Positions 16,910 to 23,446 of a stretch of DNA of 35,208 nucleotides are shown piece after piece. The notes beneath the pieces are model-generated. The model saw only the letters and a program-made list of their open reading frames with translations. It did not search any database and was not told the DNA's origin. How positions within the stretch are numbered: the first letter of the stretch is position 1; each line of letters begins with the position of its first letter. This stretch comes from Bacteroidales bacterium (GTDB taxonomy: Bacteria > Bacteroidota > Bacteroidia > Bacteroidales > ML635J-15), in NCBI GenBank assembly GCA_016937855.1, contig JAFGVU010000114.1, positions 1 to 35,208 of the forward strand, in the 5' to 3' direction. A program made the position numbers and the translations under genes.

Positions 16910-17536
16910 TTAAATTTTTTGTCTGTCAATTAAAGATAAAAACTCTTTTCGAGTGGCATCTTTTAAAAATGCTCCGGTAAAATCGGAAGTAGTAGTTACA
17001 GAATTTTGTTTTTGTACTCCTCTCATTTGCATACACATGTGATGTGCTTCAATTACTACGGCTACTCCAAGTGGATTTAAAGTGTTTTGAATACAATCTT
17101 TTATTTGAGTCGTTAATCGCTCTTGTACTTGCAGACGGCGTGCAAAAACATCAACCACTCTTGCAATTTTACTAAGGCCAGTTATGTAATGATTTGGTAT
17201 ATATGCAACATGAGCTTTGCCAAAAAATGGCAACATGTGGTGTTCACACATACTATACAACTCAATGTCTTTTACAATTACCATTTGTCGATAATCTTCT
17301 TTAAACATGGCTGAACGCAAGATTTCTTCTGGATCCATATTGTATCCCTGTGTTAAAAATTGCATTGCTTTGGCAACACGTAGTGGGGTTTTTTCCAAAC
17401 CTTCTCTGGATGTGTCTTCTCCAAGTAAATCTAAAATCTCGGAGTAATGAGAGGCAATAACATTGGTTTTTTCCTTATTAAACTTCTCAGTTTTTACGTA
17501 TCCACCGGCTTCTTTATTATTTAACGAGAATTCCAT
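16910..17536 (-). CDS. folE: GTP cyclohydrolase I
   Basis: A 208-residue enzyme that converts GTP to 7,8-dihydroneopterin triphosphate, the first step of tetrahydrofolate synthesis and a source of pterins or queuosine precursors. The zinc ligands are visible: Cys97 and His100 in CEHHMLPF, and Cys168 in HHMCMQMRG; His99 is the expected catalytic partner. I chose the start at 17536 (MEFSLNN) because the longer in-frame start at 17575 adds a cysteine-rich stretch unlike the family. Upstream of fabD on the same strand with 19 bases between, so probably one transcript. mqnB starts on the other strand 69 bases away, making the gap a divergent promoter region. Confidence 0.96.
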   Translation of the reverse strand: MEFSLNNKEAGGYVKTEKFNKEKTNVIASHYSEILDLLGEDTSREGLEKTPLRVAKAMQFLTQGYNMDPEEILRSAMFKEDYRQMVIVKDIELYSMCEHHMLPFFGKAHVAYIPNHYITGLSKIARVVDVFARRLQVQERLTTQIKDCIQNTLNPLGVAVVIEAHHMCMQMRGVQKQNSVTTTSDFTGAFLKDATRKEFLSLIDRQKI

Positions 17537-17583
17537 TTTATTAAATTTTATGCAAATTAAACAAAAATTACTCAAAATAAGTT

Positions 17584-17591
17584 TAATTTTG
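17584..17591 (+). promoter_or_regulatory. Bacteroidota -7 promoter box (TAATTTTG) for mqnB-mqnD
   Basis: TAATTTTG lies 14 bases before the mqnB ATG, predicting a leader under ten bases. The folE side of this gap shows only a near match (CAAAATAA at 17573-17580, read on the minus strand). Confidence 0.55.
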
Positions 17592-17605
17592 TTAAAACAT
17601 AAGTA

Positions 17606-18265
17606 ATGAAAACATTAATTGTTTGTGCAACGAAAATAGAATCGGAACGCTTGATCTCTGAGTTTGGAATGATTCAAGTACGCGAGAATTTATTTTCTGC
17701 ACATAAATTACAAATTGATTTATTAATTACTGGAATAGGTGTGCCGGCTACAATTTTCACAATGTTTGCCGATGTTCAATTATTGAAATATGATTTCATC
17801 ATTAATGCTGGAATTGCAGGAGCTTTTGAAACAAATACGGAATTAGGAACAGTTGTAAATGTTGTCTCCGATAGATTCGCAGATATAGGACTTAAAACTA
17901 GAAATGGCTTCTTACCGGTTTTTGAGTCTGAGTTTAACTCGAGGTTCCATAATTTATTAAATAAAGGATTTGTATATAATACTTCAGATTACCATTCATT
18001 TTTTAGAGATGTACCCAAATGTAAAGGTGTAACAGTAAATATCCCGGAAATTCAAATGTGTCAAAGCGCAGATGTCGAAACTATGGAAGGAGCAGCTTTT
18101 ATGTTGGTTTGTAAACAGTTTCAAAAGGTATTTGTGCAAATCCGTGCTATCTCAAATGTTGTAGGAAAAACTAATAGAAAAGATTGGGATATTAAAACAC
18201 CTATTAATAATTATACCGATTTGATAATTAAATTTGTGACAAAATACAATAATAATGAAACTTAA
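17606..18265 (+). CDS. mqnB: Futalosine hydrolase (menaquinone synthesis)
   Basis: A 219-residue nucleosidase of the MTA/SAH nucleosidase fold. NAGIAGAF (67-74) is the ribose/phosphate-site loop, VETMEGAAF (157-165) the Met-Glu substrate motif, and RAISNVVG (180-187) holds Asn where methylthioadenosine nucleosidases have the catalytic Asp of RAISD. That Asn is what I expect in futalosine hydrolases. It splits futalosine into dehypoxanthinyl futalosine and hypoxanthine in the alternative route to menaquinone. The call is supported by the next gene, mqnD, which starts inside it with an 11-base overlap, so translation is coupled. mqnA and mqnC are not in the window. Confidence 0.9.
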   Translation: MKTLIVCATKIESERLISEFGMIQVRENLFSAHKLQIDLLITGIGVPATIFTMFADVQLLKYDFIINAGIAGAFETNTELGTVVNVVSDRFADIGLKTRNGFLPVFESEFNSRFHNLLNKGFVYNTSDYHSFFRDVPKCKGVTVNIPEIQMCQSADVETMEGAAFMLVCKQFQKVFVQIRAISNVVGKTNRKDWDIKTPINNYTDLIIKFVTKYNNNET

Positions 18266-19082
18266 ACTTGCGATTTCAACTTGCCCGAACGATACGTTTA
18301 TGTTTGATGCCTTAATAAATGGTAAAGTTGATACAGGGAAATATGAGTTTGATTTACAAATGGCAGATGTAGAGCAATTAAATCAATTAGCTTTTGAAGG
18401 ATTATCAGATATTTCGAAAATAAGTTATCACACATTTTTCAAAATTAGCGACAAGTATCAGCTTTTAAACTCTGGTTCTGCTCTGGGGAATAATTGTGGA
18501 CCTTTAATTGTAAGCAAAAGAAAGATTAATTCAGAAGAACTAAAAGATTGTAAAATAGCTATTCCGGGAGTAAATACTACTGCAAACTTGCTCATGAAAA
18601 TTTTCTTTTCAGAAGTAAAAGATAAAAAGGTTTGCTTGTTTAGCGATATTGAAGATGCCGTGTTGTTTGGGGATTGTGATGCAGGTTTAGTTATTCATGA
18701 AACTCGTTTTACATATAAACAAAGAGGCTTAATGCTTTTTGCCGATCTAGGAGAAATGTGGGAGCAGAAATTTTCCTTGCCGATTCCGCTCGGTGGTATA
18801 GCAGTAAAGCGAGACCTTCATGAAACTGATAAAAAAGCAATTGATTTGATTTTAAGAGAGTCAATTAAGTTTGCATTTGCTCATCGGGACTCTTCATTAG
18901 AATTTATCAAGAATCATGCTGTGGAATTGGATGAAGAAATTATCCGACAGCATATCGATCTTTATGTAAATGATTTTTCAATTGATTTAGGTCTTAAAGG
19001 AAAAGAATCTGTTGAAGCACTTGCAGATGAGTATAAAATTAAAAACGGCGAAATAATAGACTTTAAAAATCTATTTGTTTGA
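18255..19082 (+). CDS. mqnD: 1,4-dihydroxy-6-naphthoate synthase (menaquinone synthesis)
   Basis: A 275-residue protein with the MqnD signature STCPNDTFMFDAL (8-20), then SKISYHTF and GSALGNNCGPLIVS. The fold is that of periplasmic solute-binding proteins, but there is no signal peptide, as expected for this cytoplasmic enzyme. It converts cyclic dehypoxanthinyl futalosine to 1,4-dihydroxy-6-naphthoate. It overlaps mqnB by 11 bases. Its own 3' end overlaps the convergent nucleotidyltransferase gene by 12 bases (19071-19082), with no terminator between the two. Confidence 0.95.
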   Translation: MKLKLAISTCPNDTFMFDALINGKVDTGKYEFDLQMADVEQLNQLAFEGLSDISKISYHTFFKISDKYQLLNSGSALGNNCGPLIVSKRKINSEELKDCKIAIPGVNTTANLLMKIFFSEVKDKKVCLFSDIEDAVLFGDCDAGLVIHETRFTYKQRGLMLFADLGEMWEQKFSLPIPLGGIAVKRDLHETDKKAIDLILRESIKFAFAHRDSSLEFIKNHAVELDEEIIRQHIDLYVNDFSIDLGLKGKESVEALADEYKIKNGEIIDFKNLFV

Positions 19083-20510
19083 TATAGCCGGACTTAGGCC
19101 TATTTCTGATCCTATCTTTATCATGAGTTTATGAGCAGCATCGTAATCATTAGGAATTTCACCTTCTAATATTGCTTCTTTAATAGCATTCTTAATGTCG
19201 CCAACTGTTTTCGATGCCGGAATACCAAAAAAAGACATAATTTCTTCTCCACTTATAGGTGGTTGAAAATTCCGTAACGAATCTCTTTCTTCGACTTCTA
19301 TAATTTTCTTACGAACATTTTTAAAGTTTTCAATGTATAGAGCGACTTTTTTCTCATTTTTTGATGTAATATCTGCTTCGCAAAGGGTCATTAATGCATC
19401 AATGTCATCTCCTGCATCAACAAGTAACCGTCTGATCGCCGAATCGGTTACAATGTCTTCGACTAATGCAATTGGACGCATGTGTAAATCAACCATTTTT
19501 TGAACGAATTTCATTTTTTCGTTAAGAGGCAATTTTAAGCGCGAAAAAATATCAGGAACCATTTTAGCTCCAATAAAATTATGTGAGTGGAATGTCCAAC
19601 CGGAGCCTTCAACAAATCTTTTTGTTCGAGGCTTAGCTATGTCGTGTAAAATTGCTGCCCATCTAAGCCAAATATCATCACTTAATTTGGCAATGTTATC
19701 TAAAACCTGTAGAGTGTGAGTGAAATTGTCTTTGTGCGATATGCTATTTTTAGTGTCAATTCCGGCAAGATTATGAAGTTCAGGGAATATGATTTCAAGT
19801 AAACCACTGTCAAACAAAAGTTTAAAACCTTTGGATGGAACATCTGACATTATAATTTTATTCAGCTCAGTGTGAATACGCTCGGCAGTTATTATTTTTA
19901 TCCTATTTTTATTTAAAGTAATGGCATTATAGCTTTGCTCGTCGATTTTGAAATCGAGTTGAGTTGCAAATCTTATAGCACGCATCATTCTCAAAGGGTC
20001 ATCAGAAAAAGTTATGTTTGGATTTAAAGGAGTTCTAATTATTTGGTCTGTTAAATGCTCTAGTCCGTTAAATGGATCGATTAGGTCACCATAGTTGTTT
20101 TGATTGAGGCTAATAGCTAATGCATTAATTGTGAAGTCGCGTCTTTTTTGATCATCTTCTATGCTTCCGGCTTCAACTTTTGGATTTCGAGAATCGATAC
20201 TGTAAGATTCTTTCCTGGCTCCTACAAACTCCAGCTCGGTATCGCCATAATTAAACATAGCAGTTCCGTATGTCTTGTAGATGCTTATTTTTTTTATCCC
20301 AAGCTTAACCGATAGTTTGCGAGCAAATTCAATCCCATTCCCATGAACAACAATATCAATATCCTTTTTTTGTGACCGATTTAATAATTGATCGCGGACA
20401 AATCCACCAATAACATAGGCCTCAGTATTTAATTCTAAAGCTAATGACTTTATTTCTTCAAATATTGGATGGTTAAGAAAGCTTTTTTTATTTATATTTT
20501 GTTTACTCAA
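19071..20510 (-). CDS. cca: CCA-adding/poly(A) polymerase-family tRNA nucleotidyltransferase with HD domain
   Basis: A 479-residue class II nucleotidyltransferase. The head has VIGGFVRD (33-40), the two metal-binding aspartates in DIDIVV (Asp50, Asp52) and RRDFTINALA (122-131), followed by the neck sequence DDPLRMMRAIRFA (169-181). A phosphohydrolase-type HD domain follows, with LHDIAKPRTKR (His288-Asp289) and upstream HTLQVL. The family adds CCA to tRNA 3' ends or, in some bacteria, poly(A) tails; sequence alone does not separate them, but one such gene in a Bacteroidota genome usually does CCA addition. The HD domain suggests an added phosphatase or phosphodiesterase activity. Its stop lies inside the end of the convergent mqnD gene. 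Confidence 0.85.
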   Translation of the reverse strand: MSKQNINKKSFLNHPIFEEIKSLALELNTEAYVIGGFVRDQLLNRSQKKDIDIVVHGNGIEFARKLSVKLGIKKISIYKTYGTAMFNYGDTELEFVGARKESYSIDSRNPKVEAGSIEDDQKRRDFTINALAISLNQNNYGDLIDPFNGLEHLTDQIIRTPLNPNITFSDDPLRMMRAIRFATQLDFKIDEQSYNAITLNKNRIKIITAERIHTELNKIIMSDVPSKGFKLLFDSGLLEIIFPELHNLAGIDTKNSISHKDNFTHTLQVLDNIAKLSDDIWLRWAAILHDIAKPRTKRFVEGSGWTFHSHNFIGAKMVPDIFSRLKLPLNEKMKFVQKMVDLHMRPIALVEDIVTDSAIRRLLVDAGDDIDALMTLCEADITSKNEKKVALYIENFKNVRKKIIEVEERDSLRNFQPPISGEEIMSFFGIPASKTVGDIKNAIKEAILEGEIPNDYDAAHKLMIKIGSEIGLSPAISNK

Positions 20511-20552
20511 TTGAACAATTTTTATTGTTAGTTGTTATTAAAAAAGAATTTA

Positions 20553-20560
20553 CAAAAATA
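20553..20560 (-). promoter_or_regulatory. Candidate -7 box for the nucleotidyltransferase gene
   Basis: CAAAAATA on the plus strand reads TATTTTTG on the minus strand, matching TAnnTTTG 43 bases ahead of the ATG at 20510. In such AT-rich sequence a chance match is plausible. Confidence 0.35.
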
Positions 20561-20576
20561 TTAAAAGAATTTTAAA

Positions 20577-20936
20577 ATGGCAGAACATCTAACAAAAGAA
20601 ACATTTATCGAAAAGATTTTCGATTATGAAAATGAAAAAGAGTGGAATTATAAAGGCGAGAGACCTGCAATTATTGATTTTTATGCAGATTGGTGTCAGC
20701 CTTGTAAAATGGTCGCTCCAATTATTGAAGAGCTAAGTGTAGAGTATAAAGACTTGGTTGACGTGTACAAAATTGATACTGAAGACCAGCAAGAACTTGC
20801 TGCTGTATTTGGAATCAGAAGCATACCTTCCTTGCTGTTTATCCCGGTTGGTGCTCAACCTCAAATGGCTGCAGGAGCAATTCCAAAAGACGGTTTTATT
20901 CGCGCTTTTGAAGATGTGTTTGGAATAAAAAAATAA
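20577..20936 (+). CDS. trxA: Thioredoxin with WCQPC active site
   Basis: A 119-residue cytoplasmic thioredoxin, a disulfide reductant. The redox motif is DWCQPCK (Cys40 and Cys43), with Gln replacing the usual Gly; the cis-proline loop is RSIPS (Pro84) instead of the more common IPT. The rest, including the FYADWC strand and the C-terminal helix, is normal. It has no signal peptide or lipobox. The gene has its own terminator and diverges from the nucleotidyltransferase gene with 66 bases between. The residue between the cysteines influences redox potential, so it may differ from standard thioredoxin in partner choice; that is inference. Confidence 0.93.
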   Translation: MAEHLTKETFIEKIFDYENEKEWNYKGERPAIIDFYADWCQPCKMVAPIIEELSVEYKDLVDVYKIDTEDQQELAAVFGIRSIPSLLFIPVGAQPQMAAGAIPKDGFIRAFEDVFGIKK

Positions 20937-20964
20937 AGATTTTGTTTTAGTGGTTTTTGGTTTT

Positions 20965-21024
20965 AGAGCCTGATGTTTACACCCTGGTGCTCATTGTGTT
21001 AAACTTCGGGCTCTTTTATTTTTA
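20965..21024 (+). terminator. Intrinsic terminator after trxA, with long imperfect hairpin
   Basis: AGAGCCTGATGTTTA (20965-20979) pairs with TAAACTTCGGGCTCT (21000-21014) with one G-T pair and one mismatch, followed by TTTATTTTTATT. The 20-base loop is larger than normal. An apparent 65-codon frame across this region is not credible because it runs through the hairpin. Confidence 0.75.
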
Positions 21025-21042
21025 TTATGTTATTAGTTTTTT

Positions 21043-21050
21043 TAAATTTG
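21043..21050 (+). promoter_or_regulatory. Candidate -7 box for hutH (TAAATTTG)
   Basis: TAAATTTG lies 122 bases before the hutH ATG. If used, the leader of about 115 bases would contain the palindrome at 21099-21120. Confidence 0.35.
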
Positions 21051-21098
21051 TAAAAAATTTAAGAAATGTTTTGGATTATGTTTTATCTGATTTTACTA

Positions 21099-21120
21099 AA
21101 CAGAAAAGCCCTTTTCTGTT
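21099..21120 (+). promoter_or_regulatory. Short palindrome in the hutH leader
   Basis: AACAGAAAAG (21099-21108) is the exact reverse complement of CTTTTCTGTT (21111-21120), separated by CC. It folds as a nine-pair hairpin with a four-base loop. There is no solid T-tract after it, so it may be a leader structure or a protein-binding site rather than a terminator. Function is unknown. Confidence 0.4.
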
Positions 21121-21172
21121 AATCTTTGTTTTTGCAGAGTTTTTCCTTTTTTAAATAATTAAAATTTTCATA

Positions 21173-22654
21173 ATGATGGTACATTATATTAATAGTGCAT
21201 TCTTGAATTTAAATCAAATTGAAGAGATTATTACTAATAACTATACAATTGCGATTTCTGATGAGGCAAAATCCAATATTATAAATTGTCGCGAATACTT
21301 AGATAAAAAAATAACCACACACGATAAGCCTATATATGGAATAAATACAGGTTTTGGATCGCTTTGTAATACTTCGGTTAGTGAGAATGATTTAGAGCAA
21401 CTTCAAACAAATCTTGTAATGTCGCATGCATGCGGAATGGGAGACGAAGTTGATAGTAAAATTGTTAAACTTATGATGTTGCTCAAAGTGCAGGCTTTAT
21501 CTTATGGTAAGTCGGCTGTTTGTTTAGAAACTGTTGAGCGTTTGGTTTATTTTTACAACAACGATATTACACCTGTTGTTTATCAGCTTGGTTCGCTGGG
21601 GGCATCAGGCGATCTTGCTCCTTTAGCACATATGACCTTAGCACTTATAGGAATGGGAGAGGTGTATTATAAAGGGAAAAAAACGCAAACAGAAGTTTTA
21701 CTTAAAAAGCTTGAAATAGAGCCAATTAGGCTAAAGTCGAAAGAGGGACTTGCACTTATGAACGGAACACAATTTATGCTTGCACATGCAGTGGAAGCAG
21801 TTCTTCGAGCAAGAAAGATTTTAACAAATGTAGATAAAATTGCTGCTGTTTCGATTGAGGGTTACGATGGTAGAATAGACCCATTTAACCAAAATCTCCA
21901 TATAATTCGTCCTCATAAAGGTCAGATAGAAACTGCAAGAAATATTTGTGAATTGCTCAATGGTTCCGAAATTATTGCTCAGGATAAAAAACACGTTCAG
22001 GATCCTTATTCGTTTCGATGTATTCCTCAAGTGCATGGAGCCTCAAAGGACACTTTGCGTTATGTAGAATCTGTTGTTGAAACCGAAATGAATTCTGTAA
22101 CAGATAATCCTACAGTTTTTCCTGATGAGGATTTAATTCTTAGTGGCGGAAATTTTCATGGACAACCATTAGCACTTGTTTTAGATTTTCTTACAATTGC
22201 CCTAGCTGAGATTGGCAGTATTTCTGAACGCAGAGTATATCGTTTGATTAGTGGAGAGAGAGGATTACCTCCATTTTTGGTTGCAAATCCGGGTTTAAAC
22301 AGTGGCTTTATGATTCCCCAATATACTGCCGCTTCAATTGTAAGTCAGAATAAACAACTTTGTACTCCCGCAAGCGTTGATTCAATTTCGTCAAGCAACG
22401 AACAGGAAGACCATGTTAGTATGGGAGCAAATGCTGCTACAAAGTTATTAAGAGTAGTTGCAAATACAGAACGAGTTATTGGTATCGAATTATTTGCTGC
22501 AAGTCAAGCATTAAGCTTCCGTGAACCATCTAAAACTTCTCTTCAGCTTCAAAATTTTGTTGACGATTTTCGTAAATCAGTTCCTCTTGTAAAGGACGAT
22601 ATCGTGATGTACGAAATGTTGCATAAGGCAGAGGGGTTTGTGAGGGAAAGTTAA
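21173..22654 (+). CDS. hutH: Histidine ammonia-lyase
   Basis: A 493-residue MIO-dependent lyase that deaminates histidine to urocanate. YGINTGFG (55-62) holds the catalytic Tyr, GASGDLAPL (143-151) contains the Ala-Ser-Gly that cyclises to the prosthetic group, and the His in MSHACG (83-88) fits histidine or tyrosine lyases. NEQEDHVSMG near residue 405 has the Glu-Asp-His typical of histidine lyases rather than the NQD of tyrosine and phenylalanine lyases. The start is ATGATG; the second Met may be used. The other hut genes (hutU, hutI, formimino transferase) are not next to it. A tyrosine ammonia-lyase-like role is possible but less likely. Confidence 0.9.
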   Translation: MMVHYINSAFLNLNQIEEIITNNYTIAISDEAKSNIINCREYLDKKITTHDKPIYGINTGFGSLCNTSVSENDLEQLQTNLVMSHACGMGDEVDSKIVKLMMLLKVQALSYGKSAVCLETVERLVYFYNNDITPVVYQLGSLGASGDLAPLAHMTLALIGMGEVYYKGKKTQTEVLLKKLEIEPIRLKSKEGLALMNGTQFMLAHAVEAVLRARKILTNVDKIAAVSIEGYDGRIDPFNQNLHIIRPHKGQIETARNICELLNGSEIIAQDKKHVQDPYSFRCIPQVHGASKDTLRYVESVVETEMNSVTDNPTVFPDEDLILSGGNFHGQPLALVLDFLTIALAEIGSISERRVYRLISGERGLPPFLVANPGLNSGFMIPQYTAASIVSQNKQLCTPASVDSISSSNEQEDHVSMGANAATKLLRVVANTERVIGIELFAASQALSFREPSKTSLQLQNFVDDFRKSVPLVKDDIVMYEMLHKAEGFVRES

Positions 22655-22670
22655 AAGAAATAAAAAAAAG

Positions 22671-22685
22671 TTACCAAAATGGTAA
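22671..22685. promoter_or_regulatory. Palindromic operator candidate for higBA (TTACCA-AAA-TGGTAA)
   Basis: TTACCAAAATGGTAA is a perfect 6-base inverted repeat with a 3-base spacer. It lies 9 bases upstream of the -7 box at 22695, overlapping where the -33 element must sit. That is the normal position for a site through which a HigA-type antitoxin represses its own promoter. The link to HigA is inferred. Confidence 0.6.
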
Positions 22686-22694
22686 TTATTTTGT

Positions 22695-22702
22695 TATATT
22701 TG
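22695..22702 (+). promoter_or_regulatory. -7 promoter box of higBA (TATATTTG)
   Basis: TATATTTG fits TAnnTTTG and ends 8 bases before the toxin ATG at 22711. The transcript would start only a few bases ahead of the start codon, so translation may be almost leaderless. Confidence 0.6.
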
Positions 22703-22710
22703 CAAAATAT

Positions 22711-23007
22711 ATGGAAAGGATTTTTTCAAAAAAGACGCTAAGAGATTTTTGGGAGCAGCATCCTGATTCTGAACAATATCTTAAGACATGGTTTGAAACA
22801 GTGTCTAATGCAGATTGGAAAAATCCTCACGATGTTAAAAATAATTTTGTGAATGCAAGCATTTTAAAAAACAATAGAATTGTTTTTAATGTAAAAGGCA
22901 ATACATATAGATTAATTGCAAAAATGAATTTTGAGAAATCATGGGTTTTTATAAGATTTGTTGGTACGCACGCAGATTACGATAGAATTGACGCAGAAAA
23001 TATTTAG
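22711..23007 (+). CDS. higB: HigB-type toxin (RelE-like mRNA endonuclease)
   Basis: A 98-residue protein of the HigB toxin family (RelE superfamily). Signature stretches are LRDFWEQHPDSEQYLKTW (11-28), ADWKNPHDVK near residue 35, NRIVFNVKGNTYRLIAK, and the C-terminal FIRFVGTHADYDRID. The Tyr/His/Asp of the last segment and the basic residues in the strands fit a ribosome-dependent mRNA interferase. The gene precedes its antitoxin by only five bases, the toxin-first order seen in higBA loci. It lies 56 bases after hutH on the same strand but has its own promoter. Chromosomal position between housekeeping genes suggests a horizontally gained module; base composition is not strikingly different. 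Confidence 0.93.
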   Translation: MERIFSKKTLRDFWEQHPDSEQYLKTWFETVSNADWKNPHDVKNNFVNASILKNNRIVFNVKGNTYRLIAKMNFEKSWVFIRFVGTHADYDRIDAENI

Positions 23008-23012
23008 AAATT

Positions 23013-23381
23013 ATGGAAATAAAACCATTAAAAACAACGGAAGATTACCAAGCAGCTCTTGAACGTTTGGATATTCTTTTTGATTCCCCCGCAGGTTATC
23101 CCGAAAGTGATGAGGCAGATATTCTTGCTGTTTTGGTCGAAGATTACGAGAGAATTCATTATCCTATTGATGCTCCCGATCCTGTTGAGGCGATTAAAAT
23201 TAGGATGGAGCAGTTAAATCTAAAGCAAAACGATTTGGTTGAAGCATTTGGTAGCAAGAGCCGAGTATCCGAGGTGCTAAACCGCAAACGCAAACTCACA
23301 ATCGATATGATTCGTAAATTATCGGTAAAGTTAAATTTGCCAGTAAGCGTTTTGGTAAAGGATTATAGGTTGAGGGGGTAG
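23013..23381 (+). CDS. higA: HigA-type antitoxin with C-terminal helix-turn-helix
   Basis: A 122-residue antitoxin of the group COG5499. The N-terminal part carries the conserved ALERLDILFDSPAGYPESDE and YPIDAPDPVEAIK (50-62) stretches. Residues about 59-113 form a Cro/C1-type helix-turn-helix (QLNLKQNDLVEAFGSKSRVS, then LNRKRKLTIDMIRKLS). It should neutralise HigB by binding and repress the operon through the palindrome at 22671-22685. The toxin-to-antitoxin gap is five bases, so production is coupled. It is followed by a strong terminator. It appears intact and full length. Confidence 0.93.
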   Translation: MEIKPLKTTEDYQAALERLDILFDSPAGYPESDEADILAVLVEDYERIHYPIDAPDPVEAIKIRMEQLNLKQNDLVEAFGSKSRVSEVLNRKRKLTIDMIRKLSVKLNLPVSVLVKDYRLRG

Positions 23382-23403
23382 CCTACTTTAAGCTGTTATA
23401 AAT

Positions 23404-23437
23404 AAAAAAAACTGCCTCAATCGAGGCAGTTTTTTTA
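23404..23437. terminator. Bidirectional intrinsic terminator between higA and nifJ
   Basis: ACTGCCTC (23411-23418) pairs with GAGGCAGT (23423-23430) around loop AATC, extended by flanking A- and T-tracts. It serves both convergent genes. Confidence 0.9.
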
Positions 23438-23446
23438 TTTGTTATC

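Noticed and set aside
16891-16929. Upstream start for fabD (13 extra residues)
   Set aside because: The extra residues are not part of the family, and would make fabD overlap folE; MKAYVFPGQGSQ is the expected N-terminus.
17537-17575. Upstream start for folE (13 extra residues)
   Set aside because: The extra Cys-rich segment is unlike the family, and the start would fall close to the opposite-strand promoter region of mqnB.
20957-21154. 65-codon frame between trxA and hutH
   Set aside because: It runs through the trxA terminator hairpin and a second palindrome, and its hydrophobic composition reflects T-rich DNA.
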